64,000 nt of DNA from Colwellia sp. (GTDB taxonomy: Bacteria; Pseudomonadota; Gammaproteobacteria; Enterobacterales; Alteromonadaceae): NCBI GenBank assembly GCA_013215655.1, contig JABSOX010000004.1, positions 1-64,000 on the forward strand, written 5' to 3'. Shown here one piece after another: positions 1 to 9,648 of the stretch. Position 1 is the stretch's first letter. Every line of letters begins with the position of its first letter. Below the pieces are notes generated by a model, which was not told where the DNA came from, made no database searches, and saw only the letters and a program-made list of their open reading frames with translations. Both the position numbers and the translations under genes were made by a program.

Positions 1-1
1 T

Positions 2-3000
2 TTACTTACGACGACGGAATATAGCTAACGGTAATAACAACAAGGCAAGTAACCCCGTAGAACCGCCACCTGAGCTAGATTTTTTGCTAACAACAACTGG
101 TGCAGGGATATCATTAACGGTAACTGAAACAGTCTCTGTTACTGAACCCGTACCATCACTTACCGTCAAGGCAAATTCTAACGTGTCACTGCCAAAACTG
201 ATGTCTGGCGCACTAAATGTGGCTGTTGCCATATCCGCACCCGTAATGGTTGCTGTGGTGCCAGCAGTTTGTACCCAACTATAGGTTAACTCATCATCAT
301 TACCATCCGTTGCTGTAGCCGATAACGTTACAGCTGTACCTTCATTTACAGCGTCGACTTCTGAAACACTAACCATTGGTAAACGGTTGTCACAGGCATT
401 GGTATCACCCGCAATGACATCAGAGAAGATGCTAGTTTTGATATTTGAGAATGTCATATCATCAATATACCAGCCATCTGCATGTGAATTACCGTCAGAT
501 ACTACGCGAAAACGAATTTTCACATCATTGCCGTTAAGGGCTTCACCAAAGTTAATGGTTTCCATGCCTATACCTACGCCAGTAAAGGCTGGACGACCAT
601 CACCACCAAAAGCAGTAGCAAGATAAGGATAACCATCACCTTCAAACGTTGCACCCCATTCGGTAACATCAGCCCAATCACTGCCATTAACACTTACTTC
701 AACAACACCGCCATCATAGCCATAGCCTTCACCAACTTCTTCTTCCATGTCATAGTAATGCCAGAAGCTAATAGTATAATCGCCTTCATAACCTACAGTC
801 ATTGCACGGGTTTCATAACTCACATCTGCAGTATATGGCAGGTTTGCAGCATAAATAAAACCATCGTCAGCAGTCCATTGCGCTAGTTGGAAGGTACCTT
901 CTGCCGCATCACCACCAACAGCAACGACTTCAGAGAAATCATGCATTCTAGAAAGTGTATTTAAGTCTTCGTATTGCGAAGTGCCTACCAAAGGACGCTC
1001 AATAAAATCAACGTTAACGGTAGTAGATAACGTATATTTTTCTACATTTTCCACTTCTTCTAAATCAGGGAAAGATATTTCAAAGACTAGCTCTTCACCG
1101 GTGCCCGATTCGTTTAATGTAAACTCAATAAGACCACTTGCAGCGGAGCCCGTACGTGCTAGGTCTCCTAAAGAAACCATACCATCGTTAGCAAGTGTCA
1201 CATCGTGGTCACTTACTACTTTAATAGTACCCATAACATCTGTTAGGTCCTGGTCACCCACGTTATCAACAGTAAAGCTTACAGTACCTGTTTCGCCTTT
1301 ATCGATAATGTTATCATTTGAACAGTAACCTGATGCTACGCCTTCATAGTTAAGGTTTAACTTATGCTCGCCGACATAAACTGTAGCCAATTCAGTTTTG
1401 TTCGTCTCTACAACACCACTATGAGTTTTGTCATAACGACTTGGAGATACAGCACCTAAGCCCATGCCGCGCTTAGCAAAAGCGGCTAGAATCACTTTGT
1501 GATCTTCGACATCATTTGCAAAAGCGGCTGCCAAAATTGCATCACGCGCTTCAGTGAATTTTGGTGCTATTGGCATCATTTTATAACCAGCAACTAGGTA
1601 ATCTTTCATCAAATTTTTGGCTTGGTCAAAGGTATGACGCTCATCATTTACCAATCCGATAAAGGACTCCCACAACATGTTGCCCCAAATAGAACCTGGA
1701 GAATGTACTTCATCCGGGTATAAACCGATGTCTTCAAATGATGACGGGTTAATATCCATATTGGTTGAATAAGGATAAGGACGAATACCGGTAACAAAGC
1801 TCCCTGTGTAAGTGGAGTCTGAGTAACCACCATTATACATCTCATTACCAGCAACCATTACGTCGTCCTCGGCAGACAATAGCAATAATGCATGGAAGTC
1901 ACCGAAACCTTCACCCATAGAGCGACCTTGTTGGTTACTTAAACCTGAAGAGTTCCCCACTAAACGGTTACTGATGTAGTGACCCCATTCATGTGTAACG
2001 GTACCGTTATCCCATGAAGAGCCTTTAAATTTCGCTTCACTATCATTTACATACATGTCAATTGAAACTGTTTCATTGGCTTCCAATGCGGCGTAAATTG
2101 CAGCACCTGCTTGAAAGTTAATGCCCATATTAGGAATGGTAACCGTATCATCACCTCCTCCCATTGGCGCAGGATTACCGTTGTCGGTGTTGTTAGCAAT
2201 CAATACCGCAATAGCTCCAGCATCTTGGGCATTTTTAACCTTAACTGTAAAGTTACAAGCACCACGGTCAACAATAACAATTTTTCCGTCAAGTTCTGCA
2301 CCATTGGCTGCTGCTTCACAACCATCGGTGACAACATCAGTTGCATCATCGATACGTACCACATCACCTGAAACATTATAAAACTCAGCTCCAAAGTTCG
2401 ATTGTTGAACAACGTCTAATAAACCTGCATGTGTAGTAACATCAATGCCGACATCAACGCCGTTTACAACATTATTGTATAGGTACATTTGCATACGAGG
2501 TGAACGACCGTCTGATGGCGTGCTCATATTGGCATTGTTAAAACCTGAGTTATCTTGTACTTCTACATTCAGTGCATCGCCTTCTTCACCACCACGACCA
2601 AAGTTTAACGCCTGACCGTTACCGGCGGCTTCGTCAAAACCATGATCATAATAATCATCATGTAAATAGTTCGTCATATAGAATAAATTAACAATAGCCG
2701 CTTTACGGTTATTAACTGAATATTCAGGTAACGCTGTATCGTAACTATAGTCAAACGTATTGGCACTAGTAATGTCTGCCATGTAATCGCCTTCGGTTAA
2801 ACCTTGAGGCGGCATAGTGTCAACATAAGCGGTAACATTGTTACCTGACGTAGTTGTTGCATCATCTGCAAGCCAAGCATCCATAGTACTGATTGGACCA
2901 TGACTTTGAGAGATCATAGGTGCAGTTAAATATTCTGCGGTTTGAAAACCAAGAATACTACTACCTACAGGTGCAGGTACTACATTACCATGTGGGCTAT

Positions 3001-3907
3001 CCCAAGGATAACCAGTCTCATCAGCGTATACACGATAATTAAAGTCAGCTGCATGGCTCTTCAAGTTATTTGTAAAAAGAACTTTGCCCGTTTTTGCTTC
3101 CACAACATAACTTACATAGTCTGACTCAATGGTATCTACGTCACTTGTTTCAATTTCGACATAGTGAGCAGCAACTAACTTACCTTTATGTTCAAAAAAT
3201 ACTTTCTTAGCACGCGGCTCACCAATGAGCTTTTTATTTTCAGATAAATCAGTGACAGAAAAGTTTTCAAATTTATGGGTACCCTTTTGAGCAACCAGTG
3301 TGATTGACTTACTATCCCCACCACTTGCAGAGAATGCAGCATTTACGGCTTCAGCAGCATCACCAAATGCCTCTGCACCATTTTTGATAAGAGCAAGTTG
3401 TGACTTTGTAGAGATTTTATCGGCGAAGTAACCCGAAGACGCCACTAGATTAAAATCACGATCCATCATGATATTGTATTCACGATTAAAAACTTCAACG
3501 CCAGCAACTTCTTGTTTGTATTTGGCAATTCTAGCACCACGACCTAAATCATGGGTATTGGCCAAAACGGCTTGTACAATAGACTTTTTAGTTGTTGATT
3601 TTCCCGTTAATCGATTCAAATAAAAATCTGCAGCATAAGCAAGTTTGTGCTCTGTGGCTATTGCACCTAAATCAGGCGTAGTAACATTTTTTCCAGCCCA
3701 TGAAAAAGTCGTTTTGCCTAACTGAGCATCAAATTGATTTTGCATACCGCTAACAGTTTGAATGCTAGATTGTTTTTTCGCTGCTAAGACATTTTTAGCT
3801 GATTTGAATGAAGATACTTTATTATAATCGACGGCTGTTGCACTTAAAGCAACGGTTGAGAGTGCAGCGCCAACAAAAGTGGCGATCGCTGTTTTTTTGA
3901 AAGTCAT
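2..3907 (-). CDS. Secreted M36 (fungalysin-type) zinc metalloprotease with PA domain and GlyGly-CTERM tail
   Basis: Predicted extracellular or surface-anchored zinc endopeptidase. The 1301-residue product starts with a signal peptide (MTFKKTAIATFVGAALS, cleavage near A25), followed by a long propeptide-like region. The zinc site is HEWGH (H639, E640, H643) with a third ligand in GEGFGD (E666), as in peptidase family M36. A protease-associated (PA) domain lies inside the catalytic region, around residues 500-615 (VDRGACNF). The C-terminal half has beta-rich domains, including an Ig/REJ-like module near residues 1185-1275. The last 25 residues show a Ser/Gly-rich stretch, a hydrophobic segment and a basic tail (FRRRK), the GlyGly-CTERM signal processed by rhombosortase in type II-secreting marine bacteria. 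The stop codon is at the very edge of the window, so the gene is complete. It stands alone after a 360-bp gap. Role in peptide scavenging is inference. Confidence 0.93.
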   Translation of the reverse strand: MTFKKTAIATFVGAALSTVALSATAVDYNKVSSFKSAKNVLAAKKQSSIQTVSGMQNQFDAQLGKTTFSWAGKNVTTPDLGAIATEHKLAYAADFYLNRLTGKSTTKKSIVQAVLANTHDLGRGARIAKYKQEVAGVEVFNREYNIMMDRDFNLVASSGYFADKISTKSQLALIKNGAEAFGDAAEAVNAAFSASGGDSKSITLVAQKGTHKFENFSVTDLSENKKLIGEPRAKKVFFEHKGKLVAAHYVEIETSDVDTIESDYVSYVVEAKTGKVLFTNNLKSHAADFNYRVYADETGYPWDSPHGNVVPAPVGSSILGFQTAEYLTAPMISQSHGPISTMDAWLADDATTTSGNNVTAYVDTMPPQGLTEGDYMADITSANTFDYSYDTALPEYSVNNRKAAIVNLFYMTNYLHDDYYDHGFDEAAGNGQALNFGRGGEEGDALNVEVQDNSGFNNANMSTPSDGRSPRMQMYLYNNVVNGVDVGIDVTTHAGLLDVVQQSNFGAEFYNVSGDVVRIDDATDVVTDGCEAAANGAELDGKIVIVDRGACNFTVKVKNAQDAGAIAVLIANNTDNGNPAPMGGGDDTVTIPNMGINFQAGAAIYAALEANETVSIDMYVNDSEAKFKGSSWDNGTVTHEWGHYISNRLVGNSSGLSNQQGRSMGEGFGDFHALLLLSAEDDVMVAGNEMYNGGYSDSTYTGSFVTGIRPYPYSTNMDINPSSFEDIGLYPDEVHSPGSIWGNMLWESFIGLVNDERHTFDQAKNLMKDYLVAGYKMMPIAPKFTEARDAILAAAFANDVEDHKVILAAFAKRGMGLGAVSPSRYDKTHSGVVETNKTELATVYVGEHKLNLNYEGVASGYCSNDNIIDKGETGTVSFTVDNVGDQDLTDVMGTIKVVSDHDVTLANDGMVSLGDLARTGSAASGLIEFTLNESGTGEELVFEISFPDLEEVENVEKYTLSTTVNVDFIERPLVGTSQYEDLNTLSRMHDFSEVVAVGGDAAEGTFQLAQWTADDGFIYAANLPYTADVSYETRAMTVGYEGDYTISFWHYYDMEEEVGEGYGYDGGVVEVSVNGSDWADVTEWGATFEGDGYPYLATAFGGDGRPAFTGVGIGMETINFGEALNGNDVKIRFRVVSDGNSHADGWYIDDMTFSNIKTSIFSDVIAGDTNACDNRLPMVSVSEVDAVNEGTAVTLSATATDGNDDELTYSWVQTAGTTATITGADMATATFSAPDISFGSDTLEFALTVSDGTGSVTETVSVTVNDIPAPVVVSKKSSSGGGSTGLLALLLLPLAIFRRRK

Positions 3908-4274
3908 GTTATTCCTTTAGAATTGTATAATTATTTTTATATGTATTTATTTTTATATTTCTAGATTAAATTTCTTCGCTCAACTGTCATTGAGCAGTGC
4001 CATAATTTATTACATTTATAGGACAAAAAATCAAGAGTTAACTTTACAGTACATTAACAAAATTTAAACACGAACGACTTTTGCTTAAATAGTGCACACC
4101 ATTTCTTGCATATATTTTGATTTCTGTATTTAATTTGTACTTATGTTCTAAATATAGATATCCATAACTATTCATAAACTCGTTATTGAAATAAAAAGCT
4201 ATAGTCCAAACATAAAAAAGGCATTGATTCTCATCAATGCCTTTAATAAATCTATTTCACTATAGTCGTAAATT
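3908..4274. other. Intergenic gap with protease promoter region
   Basis: This AT-rich 367-bp gap lies between two minus-strand genes. It must hold the promoter of the M36 protease and contains the terminator of the outer-membrane protein gene at 4214-4246. I see no convincing small ORF or RNA gene here. Confidence 0.5.
4214..4246 (-). terminator. Rho-independent terminator after the outer-membrane protein gene
   Basis: The inverted repeat AAAGGCATTGA / TCAATGCCTTT has a short loop and, on the minus strand, is followed by a T-run. It lies about 30 bp past the stop codon of the barrel-protein gene. Confidence 0.8.
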
Positions 4275-5027
4275 TTAAAAATGCACGATGGCACCTGCAA
4301 ATACACCATCAAAATCTATATTTGATGATAAGTTATCTAAATCGTCCAGTTCCATTTTTACCGTGCGATAGCCTAGTGTTAGGTTTATATCGATCGCTAA
4401 GTTATCCACTAATTCATAACTTACACCTGCTTGATAATCATAAAGAGAATTATCACCAAATGATAAGAAGTTTCCTTCGGCAAAAACATTAAATCCTGTG
4501 AAAGGTAAACCAACATTTGCCGCAACATATAACATCGGGGCAATACCAGCAGCGGATATATCACTGGTTAAAGCAGTTGTTGTTGAGTTAATTTTAACAT
4601 CAGCACTAATATCTCGTGCTGTAATACCAAAATCAAAGGTTAATAAATCATTATCAAATAGTTCATAATATAACGTGTAGTCAACATAACTTACGTCAAA
4701 TACCGCGTTAACATTATCCCCTACCGTATAAGTAACATTATCAAAAACAAATTCACTGGTAAGGACTGCTTTACCTTGAGTATCTAAAGTAGTTGATGAT
4801 ATTTTCACATTAGGAATTAACGGTAATGGATGTTCAATGGCAATATAAAAGCTACCTTGTTGTTGATCCTCTAAATTGAAATCAATTTGGTTATTATCTT
4901 CACCAAAGACACCATCAGATTGATTCGCCCAAATTTGGCCTCCTAGGTATAATCCGAATATGGTATCTGCTTGAACACTTGTAGAAAGACCCGTAGCTAA
5001 ACTAGCAACAAGTAATAGTTTTTTCAT
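4275..5027 (-). CDS. Outer-membrane beta-barrel protein, TIGR04219-like
   Basis: A 250-residue protein with a clear signal peptide (MKKLLLVASLATGLSTSVQA, cleaved before DTIFG). The mature part is built of alternating amphipathic strands and ends in a hydrophobic residue pattern with terminal Phe (GAIVHF), the usual outer-membrane barrel insertion signal. The pattern 'DTIFGLYLGGQIW' and the overall length match the TIGR04219 family of outer-membrane proteins, whose function is unknown. It starts 6 bp after the stop of the DUF2333 gene, so the two are probably co-transcribed. A strong terminator follows. No substrate can be inferred. Confidence 0.8.
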   Translation of the reverse strand: MKKLLLVASLATGLSTSVQADTIFGLYLGGQIWANQSDGVFGEDNNQIDFNLEDQQQGSFYIAIEHPLPLIPNVKISSTTLDTQGKAVLTSEFVFDNVTYTVGDNVNAVFDVSYVDYTLYYELFDNDLLTFDFGITARDISADVKINSTTTALTSDISAAGIAPMLYVAANVGLPFTGFNVFAEGNFLSFGDNSLYDYQAGVSYELVDNLAIDINLTLGYRTVKMELDDLDNLSSNIDFDGVFAGAIVHF

Positions 5028-5033
5028 TTATTG

Positions 5034-6026
5034 TTATCCTTGACTTAATAAATCATTTAAATCGATGAGTGCTGCATTAGCACGAGAAATATAATTTGCC
5101 ATCACGAGTGAGTGATTAGCTAATAAACCAAAGCCACTGCCGTTTAATATCATTGGACTCCACACGGACTCTTGACTGGCTTCTAATTCACGAATAATTT
5201 GCTGCACACTAACTTTGGCATTTTTCTTTTCAAGGACATCATTAAAATCTATTTCAATAGCTTTTAAAAAATGTAGTAACGCCCAACATGCCCCTCTAGC
5301 TTCATAAAATTCATTATCAATTTGCCACCAACTGGTTTTCAACTCCATGCTTGATGCGGTATATGTTGATTGTTTTGCGGCATCATCACCGGCTAAATCA
5401 ATATTAATTTGTTCTCTGCCAACACTAGCACTGAGACGTTGAGAGTAACTTCCTAAGCGCTTAGTCACCTCACCAATCCAATCTCTTAAGTTATCTGATC
5501 GTGCATAAAATTGAGCGCTCTGGTTATTTACATCACTCAATGCCGTACGATAGGCATATAGCTCTTTAATCGCTTTACCATATTCACCCTCTGCACTCGG
5601 CATCGCCCAACTAGTGTGTGATATATTAAATTGCGGTTGTGCTATTTTTAAATGATTGTTTTCAAGTGATTGCGACTGAGAACGACTGAACTCTTGACGC
5701 ATAACTAAAGCCATATCGCGCACCATTTCAAGCGCACCTAACTCCCATGCCGGAATGTTATCTAAAAAGATTGATGGCGGTAAGGCATCATTTGATAAGT
5801 AACCACCTGGCTTATTCAGCAAAGTTTCAGTCACTCTAATTAATGTAGTGGTAGTGGTATAACCGACAACAGGTACAACATTAGCAGCCGTTGCATCTTG
5901 CGTAACTTCACGACGAATATCTATTTGGTCGGGCTCAAAGCTCCAATAAACACCTAGAAAATACAAAACAAGGAAAAAACCAATACATATCGATAATATT
6001 GTTTTTGTTGAAAAGTTTATTGTCAT
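5034..6026 (-). CDS. DUF2333 family inner-membrane-anchored protein
   Basis: A 330-residue protein with one N-terminal membrane anchor (about residues 10-28, ILSICIGFFLVLYFLGVYW) and a periplasmic helical domain. The segments PGGYLSND, LDNIPAWELG and the conserved Trp/Arg-rich C-terminal half are typical of DUF2333, found in gammaproteobacteria and of unknown function. The gene is followed after 6 bp by the TIGR04219-like barrel gene, a pairing that suggests an envelope role; that is inference from context only. The start has a purine-rich GGAGCTGCTC upstream of the ATG. Confidence 0.8.
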   Translation of the reverse strand: MTINFSTKTILSICIGFFLVLYFLGVYWSFEPDQIDIRREVTQDATAANVVPVVGYTTTTTLIRVTETLLNKPGGYLSNDALPPSIFLDNIPAWELGALEMVRDMALVMRQEFSRSQSQSLENNHLKIAQPQFNISHTSWAMPSAEGEYGKAIKELYAYRTALSDVNNQSAQFYARSDNLRDWIGEVTKRLGSYSQRLSASVGREQINIDLAGDDAAKQSTYTASSMELKTSWWQIDNEFYEARGACWALLHFLKAIEIDFNDVLEKKNAKVSVQQIIRELEASQESVWSPMILNGSGFGLLANHSLVMANYISRANAALIDLNDLLSQG

Positions 6027-6180
6027 GAGCAGCTCCTATGCTGGTAATGAATATCTTTTTGAATGTAACTTGAATAATTAGCTATAACTTAAGTAACCGT
6101 TTCCTTAAGTTAATAAACTATACATTCTTCTACAGAAATACTATGTTTGCTTAAGTGTATTGTAACTAAGCTAGAGTAAA

Positions 6181-6918
6181 ATGGATAACTTAATTATTTC
6201 TGAGGAAAACCAAGGGGTTTTCACAATAACATTAAATCGAATATCTAAAAAAAACGCCTTAAATTCGGCTATGTATAAACAACTTGGTGAACACTTTATT
6301 AACGCCAGTAAATCATCAAGTATTCAGTGTGTATTAATACGAGGCGACCAAAATTGTTTTTGTGCTGGTAACGATCTCCAAGATTTTATCGAAAGTGCAA
6401 AAACTAACGATATCGCCGCATTAGGGTTTATTAAAATACTTAGCGCTTTTAACAAACCAATAATAGCAGCTGTTGCTGGCCCTGTAGTTGGTATTGGTAC
6501 AACACTGCTGCTTCATTGTGACATGGTAATTGCAGCCAGCAATAGTAAATTTAAACTACCTTTTACCCAACTTGGTTTATGTCCTGAAGCGGGGTCAAGT
6601 CTATTGCTGCCCATGCGCATTGGCCAAAACCGTGCTTTTGAACTGCTGGTTTTGGGTAAAACCTTTAATGCAGAACAGGCACATCAATATGGCCTGATCA
6701 ATGAAGTTTGCTTACCAGAAGCATTATTATCAACCGCACAATCGATAGCTCAAACCATTGCCGCTTTACCGCAAGACGCATTAATGACCAGTCGACGACT
6801 ACTTAAAGATGCTGTGGCTCAAATGTTACCTGCCGTAATGGCTAATGAAGCCAAAGAATTTATTCGTTTAATGAAAACTGATGACTGTAAATCGATACTC
6901 GCTAAATTTTTTGAGTAA
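6181..6918 (+). CDS. Enoyl-CoA hydratase/isomerase (crotonase) family protein
   Basis: A 245-residue crotonase-fold enzyme that would act on acyl-CoA thioesters. The oxyanion-hole motifs are visible: CFCAGNDL near residues 60-67 and AVAGPVVGIG near 97-106, followed by the family segment FTQLGLCPEAGSS, which has a Glu in the position usual for delta3-delta2 isomerases and hydratases (E139 region). Length fits the PaaG/EchA-like monofunctional group. It stands alone, divergent from the DUF2333 gene, and is followed by a hairpin at 6928-6957. Whether it is a hydratase or an isomerase cannot be decided from sequence alone. Confidence 0.88.
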   Translation: MDNLIISEENQGVFTITLNRISKKNALNSAMYKQLGEHFINASKSSSIQCVLIRGDQNCFCAGNDLQDFIESAKTNDIAALGFIKILSAFNKPIIAAVAGPVVGIGTTLLLHCDMVIAASNSKFKLPFTQLGLCPEAGSSLLLPMRIGQNRAFELLVLGKTFNAEQAHQYGLINEVCLPEALLSTAQSIAQTIAALPQDALMTSRRLLKDAVAQMLPAVMANEAKEFIRLMKTDDCKSILAKFFE

Positions 6919-6927
6919 GAGGACTGT

Positions 6928-6957
6928 GACCACTATTCTTTTACGAATACAGTGGTC
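6928..6957. terminator. Hairpin between crotonase and TPR gene
   Basis: GACCACT pairs with AGTGGTC, extended by ATTC/GAAT with a bulge. It lies just past the crotonase stop, between convergent genes. There is no strong T-run, so the call is moderate. Confidence 0.5.
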
Positions 6958-6986
6958 GCTAATGTCTTTACTGAAAAGCTGAACTC

Positions 6987-7967
6987 TTAGCTTTTTAACT
7001 TCCGCTTAACTTTCTTCTTCAATTTTTTTACTTTTTTCTTTAAATCATCGTCTTCTGAACTATCAACTTTTGCTAACAACTCTTTTGCTTGGCTGGCTTG
7101 GTCATTTTTAAGGTACAGCTGCGCTAAACGATATTGTCCCCAACTAAAGTATCGAGAATTGGGCTGAGTGATCACCTGTTCAAGCGCTTTTATTCCTTGT
7201 TCAAGTTCCAATCCTGATTTAGTTGATGTTTTACCCTGCTGATAAAGCGCTAACTCTTTTTCATCATCGGTTGAGGAAAACTTTATTGCTTTGGCTAAAT
7301 TTTGGTGTGCGTCAACCCACTGCTCTTGTTCAATGAGCCCCTGCGCACGGGTAAAATATAGTTGACTGCTTTGTGGAAATTGCTTTAAGCCCTCATCTAG
7401 CATTTTATTCGCGCTGTCTTCTTTTTCAGTTTGTTGATAAATACGTGCCAAATTTGCGTAGCCACTTTCCGCATCTAATGCTTTTATCCGATGAGCATAT
7501 TCAACCGCTTTATCAGTATCACCACCGGCGATACTAGGCGCGCCTAGGTGAAAACCAATCAAATGCTCCAAAGCATCTAGATGTTCAGGGTTTAATTCAA
7601 TCACTTTTCCCATCGCTTCTAAGTAGGACTCTGCATAACCCAGTTTCGAAAATATGCTAGCTTTTTGTGCCATTTCAACAGCGCTCATTCCCCAATAATA
7701 AAATACATCAACATTAGTAGCCTGCTGTTCACTTAATTCTTCAAAAAAATCGAAAGCATCTTCAGTTTCATCTTTAGCTAGCAATAAACGGCCTGTTAAT
7801 ATTTTTCCGGAAATACTTTGCTTTTCTAGGTCTGTTAACGATGTAAAAGCAATTTCAGCACCCTTTACATCATTTTTATCTAAATATTCATTAACCACTT
7901 GTTGTGATGCAATTGCCGGTAAAGCAATTGCGATACTTACGATAATGCTTGCTACAATTTTGTACAT
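6987..7967 (-). CDS. Exported TPR-repeat protein with lysine-rich tail
   Basis: A 326-residue protein with a signal peptide (MYKIVASIIVSIAIALPAIAS) and several tetratricopeptide repeats: segments around residues 90-130 (YAESYLEAMGKVIELNPEH), 165-200 (GYANLARIYQQTEKED) and 215-240 (AHQNLAKAIKF). The extreme C-terminus is very basic (about KKKVKKLKKKVKRKLKS). TPR proteins act as periplasmic or membrane-surface adaptors; no partner is visible. It lies 68 bp downstream of the small membrane gene of the psp region and in the same direction, but the gap is AT-rich and a separate promoter is likely. Confidence 0.8.
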   Translation of the reverse strand: MYKIVASIIVSIAIALPAIASQQVVNEYLDKNDVKGAEIAFTSLTDLEKQSISGKILTGRLLLAKDETEDAFDFFEELSEQQATNVDVFYYWGMSAVEMAQKASIFSKLGYAESYLEAMGKVIELNPEHLDALEHLIGFHLGAPSIAGGDTDKAVEYAHRIKALDAESGYANLARIYQQTEKEDSANKMLDEGLKQFPQSSQLYFTRAQGLIEQEQWVDAHQNLAKAIKFSSTDDEKELALYQQGKTSTKSGLELEQGIKALEQVITQPNSRYFSWGQYRLAQLYLKNDQASQAKELLAKVDSSEDDDLKKKVKKLKKKVKRKLKS

Positions 7968-8035
7968 GATTCGTCCTATGAATTTTTATTATTAATAATT
8001 TATTACTATATTCTTTTTTATTTATAACACTTGCT

Positions 8036-8371
8036 CTAGACCCTTTGTTTTGTATCACGAGTGATTAGCCAAATAACTACTGCAATAAAAAATATGGGCC
8101 AAAAAATACCAACCATCACCATAACTAAGCCGCCAAATACAAGCATGCTAACGAAGATAATAGAGCCAAAGACACTTAATACAATCGCTAAGGCCACTAA
8201 AACTAAAAGAACCATAACTAATGCTGAGATACTAATAGCCATCAATGGTTCAATTAACTTTTCTCCCATATAAACATCAACATCTAACAACTCAATTAAA
8301 CTAACACCTAATACATAGGTTAAAAACAGTGTGGCTATTATCGCTAGTAAAAAGGACTTAAAAAATGACAT
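8036..8371 (-). CDS. Small polytopic membrane protein in the psp region
   Basis: A 111-residue, almost wholly hydrophobic protein with three or four membrane helices (residues about 4-24, 44-72, 72-104), ending in a short basic tail (TRDTKQRV). The start is supported by a strong ribosome-binding site, GGAGG, 5 bp before the ATG. The gene follows pspC with a 50-bp gap on the same strand, so it is likely the third gene of the pspA-pspC transcript. I do not recognise a named family. A link to envelope stress is inferred from position only. Confidence 0.7.
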   Translation of the reverse strand: MSFFKSFLLAIIATLFLTYVLGVSLIELLDVDVYMGEKLIEPLMAISISALVMVLLVLVALAIVLSVFGSIIFVSMLVFGGLVMVMVGIFWPIFFIAVVIWLITRDTKQRV

Positions 8372-8421
8372 AAAGCCTCCATATTTAGGTTACTTATTCA
8401 ATTTTGATAATTGCTCTTCAA

Positions 8422-8634
8422 TTAGTATTTACTTGGCATTAATACCGACGCCACCACATAAGCAACACCAGTCGCTATGGGAAAGGTAATTAAAGCGAAA
8501 ATTGCGGCAACTCTTACCACCAAACGAGGAAGTTCATAATGTTTCGCTATGCCTGAACATACTCCCGATAATTTTTTATTTAAAGTATCTTTGCTTAATG
8601 TTTTATTTACTGAATAATTACGTTCGTAGCTCAT
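8422..8634 (-). CDS. pspC: PspC-domain envelope stress protein
   Basis: A 70-residue PspC-family inner-membrane protein. The conserved core LSGVCSGIAKHYELPRLVVRV is followed by one membrane segment (about residues 36-62) and the short tail LMPSKY. In enterobacteria PspC and PspB sense membrane stress and release PspA from the activator PspF. The ATG at 8634 is chosen because it has GGAG 6 bp upstream; an in-frame GTG at 8646 would overlap that site. No PspB homologue is next to it. It is co-directional with pspA (gap of about 100 bp). Confidence 0.88.
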   Translation of the reverse strand: MSYERNYSVNKTLSKDTLNKKLSGVCSGIAKHYELPRLVVRVAAIFALITFPIATGVAYVVASVLMPSKY

Positions 8635-8730
8635 GGTCAACTCCACAACATCACTTTGATGTTTATTTGTATAACAGTTTAATTAATCCTGCTCCGAGAA
8701 CCCCATCAACACAGGAATTAATAATGAATA

Positions 8731-9393
8731 CTATCCGTTAGCAACTTTTTTCTTTAATTCTGCAAACTCTTGCTCTAGGTTATCGTCAGTTTCCAAAGCA
8801 CGAAATTGACTTTCAAGATCTTTGTTTTGCGTCATATCGTGTGCTTCAATTTCAGCCTCTACACGATCAATTTTTTGTTGATAACGTTCAAATTTACCAA
8901 TCGCTTCGTCTATATTGTAAATAGCTGCTTTTTGGCGTACTTTTAGGCGTACCTCTGCAGATTCTTGACGTAACGCATAAGCTTCTTGGCGGCGTTTAGC
9001 ATCAGATAGTTTCTCTTGTAGACGTTGGGCGTCATCTTGCACACTTGTTAAAAACTCATCTAACTGAGTTAACTCTTTTTGTATATCAACTAATTGCGCA
9101 CTACATTTTTGCTTTTCACTTAATGCCATTTTGGCTAAATCATCACGATCTTTTTCTAAAGCCAATTCTGCTTTGTTTTGCCAATTTTTAATACTTGACT
9201 CAAGTGCTCGCACTTGACGTGATACGGTTTTCTTCTCAGCAATATGTTTTGCGGCTGTTGTGCGTACTTCTACTAAAGTTTCTTCCATTTCTTGGATGAT
9301 CAATCGGATCATTTTTTCCGGGTCTTCTGCCTTATCTAACATACTATTTAAGTTAGCATTGATAATATCTGTAAAACGTGAAAATAAGCCCAT
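8731..9393 (-). CDS. pspA: Phage shock protein A (PspA/IM30 family)
   Basis: A 220-residue PspA. It begins with the amphipathic helix MGLFSRFTDIINANLNSML, then LDKAEDPEKMIRLIIQEME, both hallmarks of the family, and continues as an almost unbroken coiled coil to residue 200. PspA binds stressed inner membranes and in enterobacteria inhibits PspF. The length equals that of E. coli PspA. The ATG has AGAGGA about 7 bp upstream. A sigma-54 type -24/-12 sequence lies 54-69 bp upstream (9447-9462), so expression is probably PspF-dependent. Unlike the classical layout, pspF is not divergently adjacent; a sulfurtransferase gene lies there. Confidence 0.95.
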   Translation of the reverse strand: MGLFSRFTDIINANLNSMLDKAEDPEKMIRLIIQEMEETLVEVRTTAAKHIAEKKTVSRQVRALESSIKNWQNKAELALEKDRDDLAKMALSEKQKCSAQLVDIQKELTQLDEFLTSVQDDAQRLQEKLSDAKRRQEAYALRQESAEVRLKVRQKAAIYNIDEAIGKFERYQQKIDRVEAEIEAHDMTQNKDLESQFRALETDDNLEQEFAELKKKVANG

Positions 9394-9446
9394 AATGTAA
9401 TCCTCTACTCGTTTCTAATGTATGTTGTTTATGACAATTATCTATT

Positions 9447-9462
9447 ACAAGTGACGTGCCAA
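9447..9462 (-). promoter_or_regulatory. Sigma-54 (-24/-12) promoter of pspA
   Basis: On the minus strand the sequence reads TTGGCACG, TCAC, TTGT. The GG of the -24 element and the G of the -12 element are separated by exactly 10 bases, the spacing required for sigma-54. The only deviation from consensus is GT instead of GC at -12. The predicted start of transcription is near 9436, giving a leader of about 43 nt before pspA. Confidence 0.82.
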
Positions 9463-9648
9463 CAATGCAAACACTCATATCACATTGATTTTATTTGAAT
9501 TTATAATGACAGCGTTTCATATAGAACTAGAAGACATATTATGTCTTGCGAGAATTTGGTCAATTAAACGATTGAATTAGCTAAATTGACCATATATGAG
9601 AATATAGAAGAAGTGCAGTACTGGAATATGGAAGTATCGACGTTTTGA

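Noticed and set aside
981-1328. Plus-strand frames of 60-115 codons within the M36 protease gene
   Set aside because: They are antisense shadows of a strongly supported gene with signal peptide and catalytic motif; no ribosome-binding sites or family similarity.
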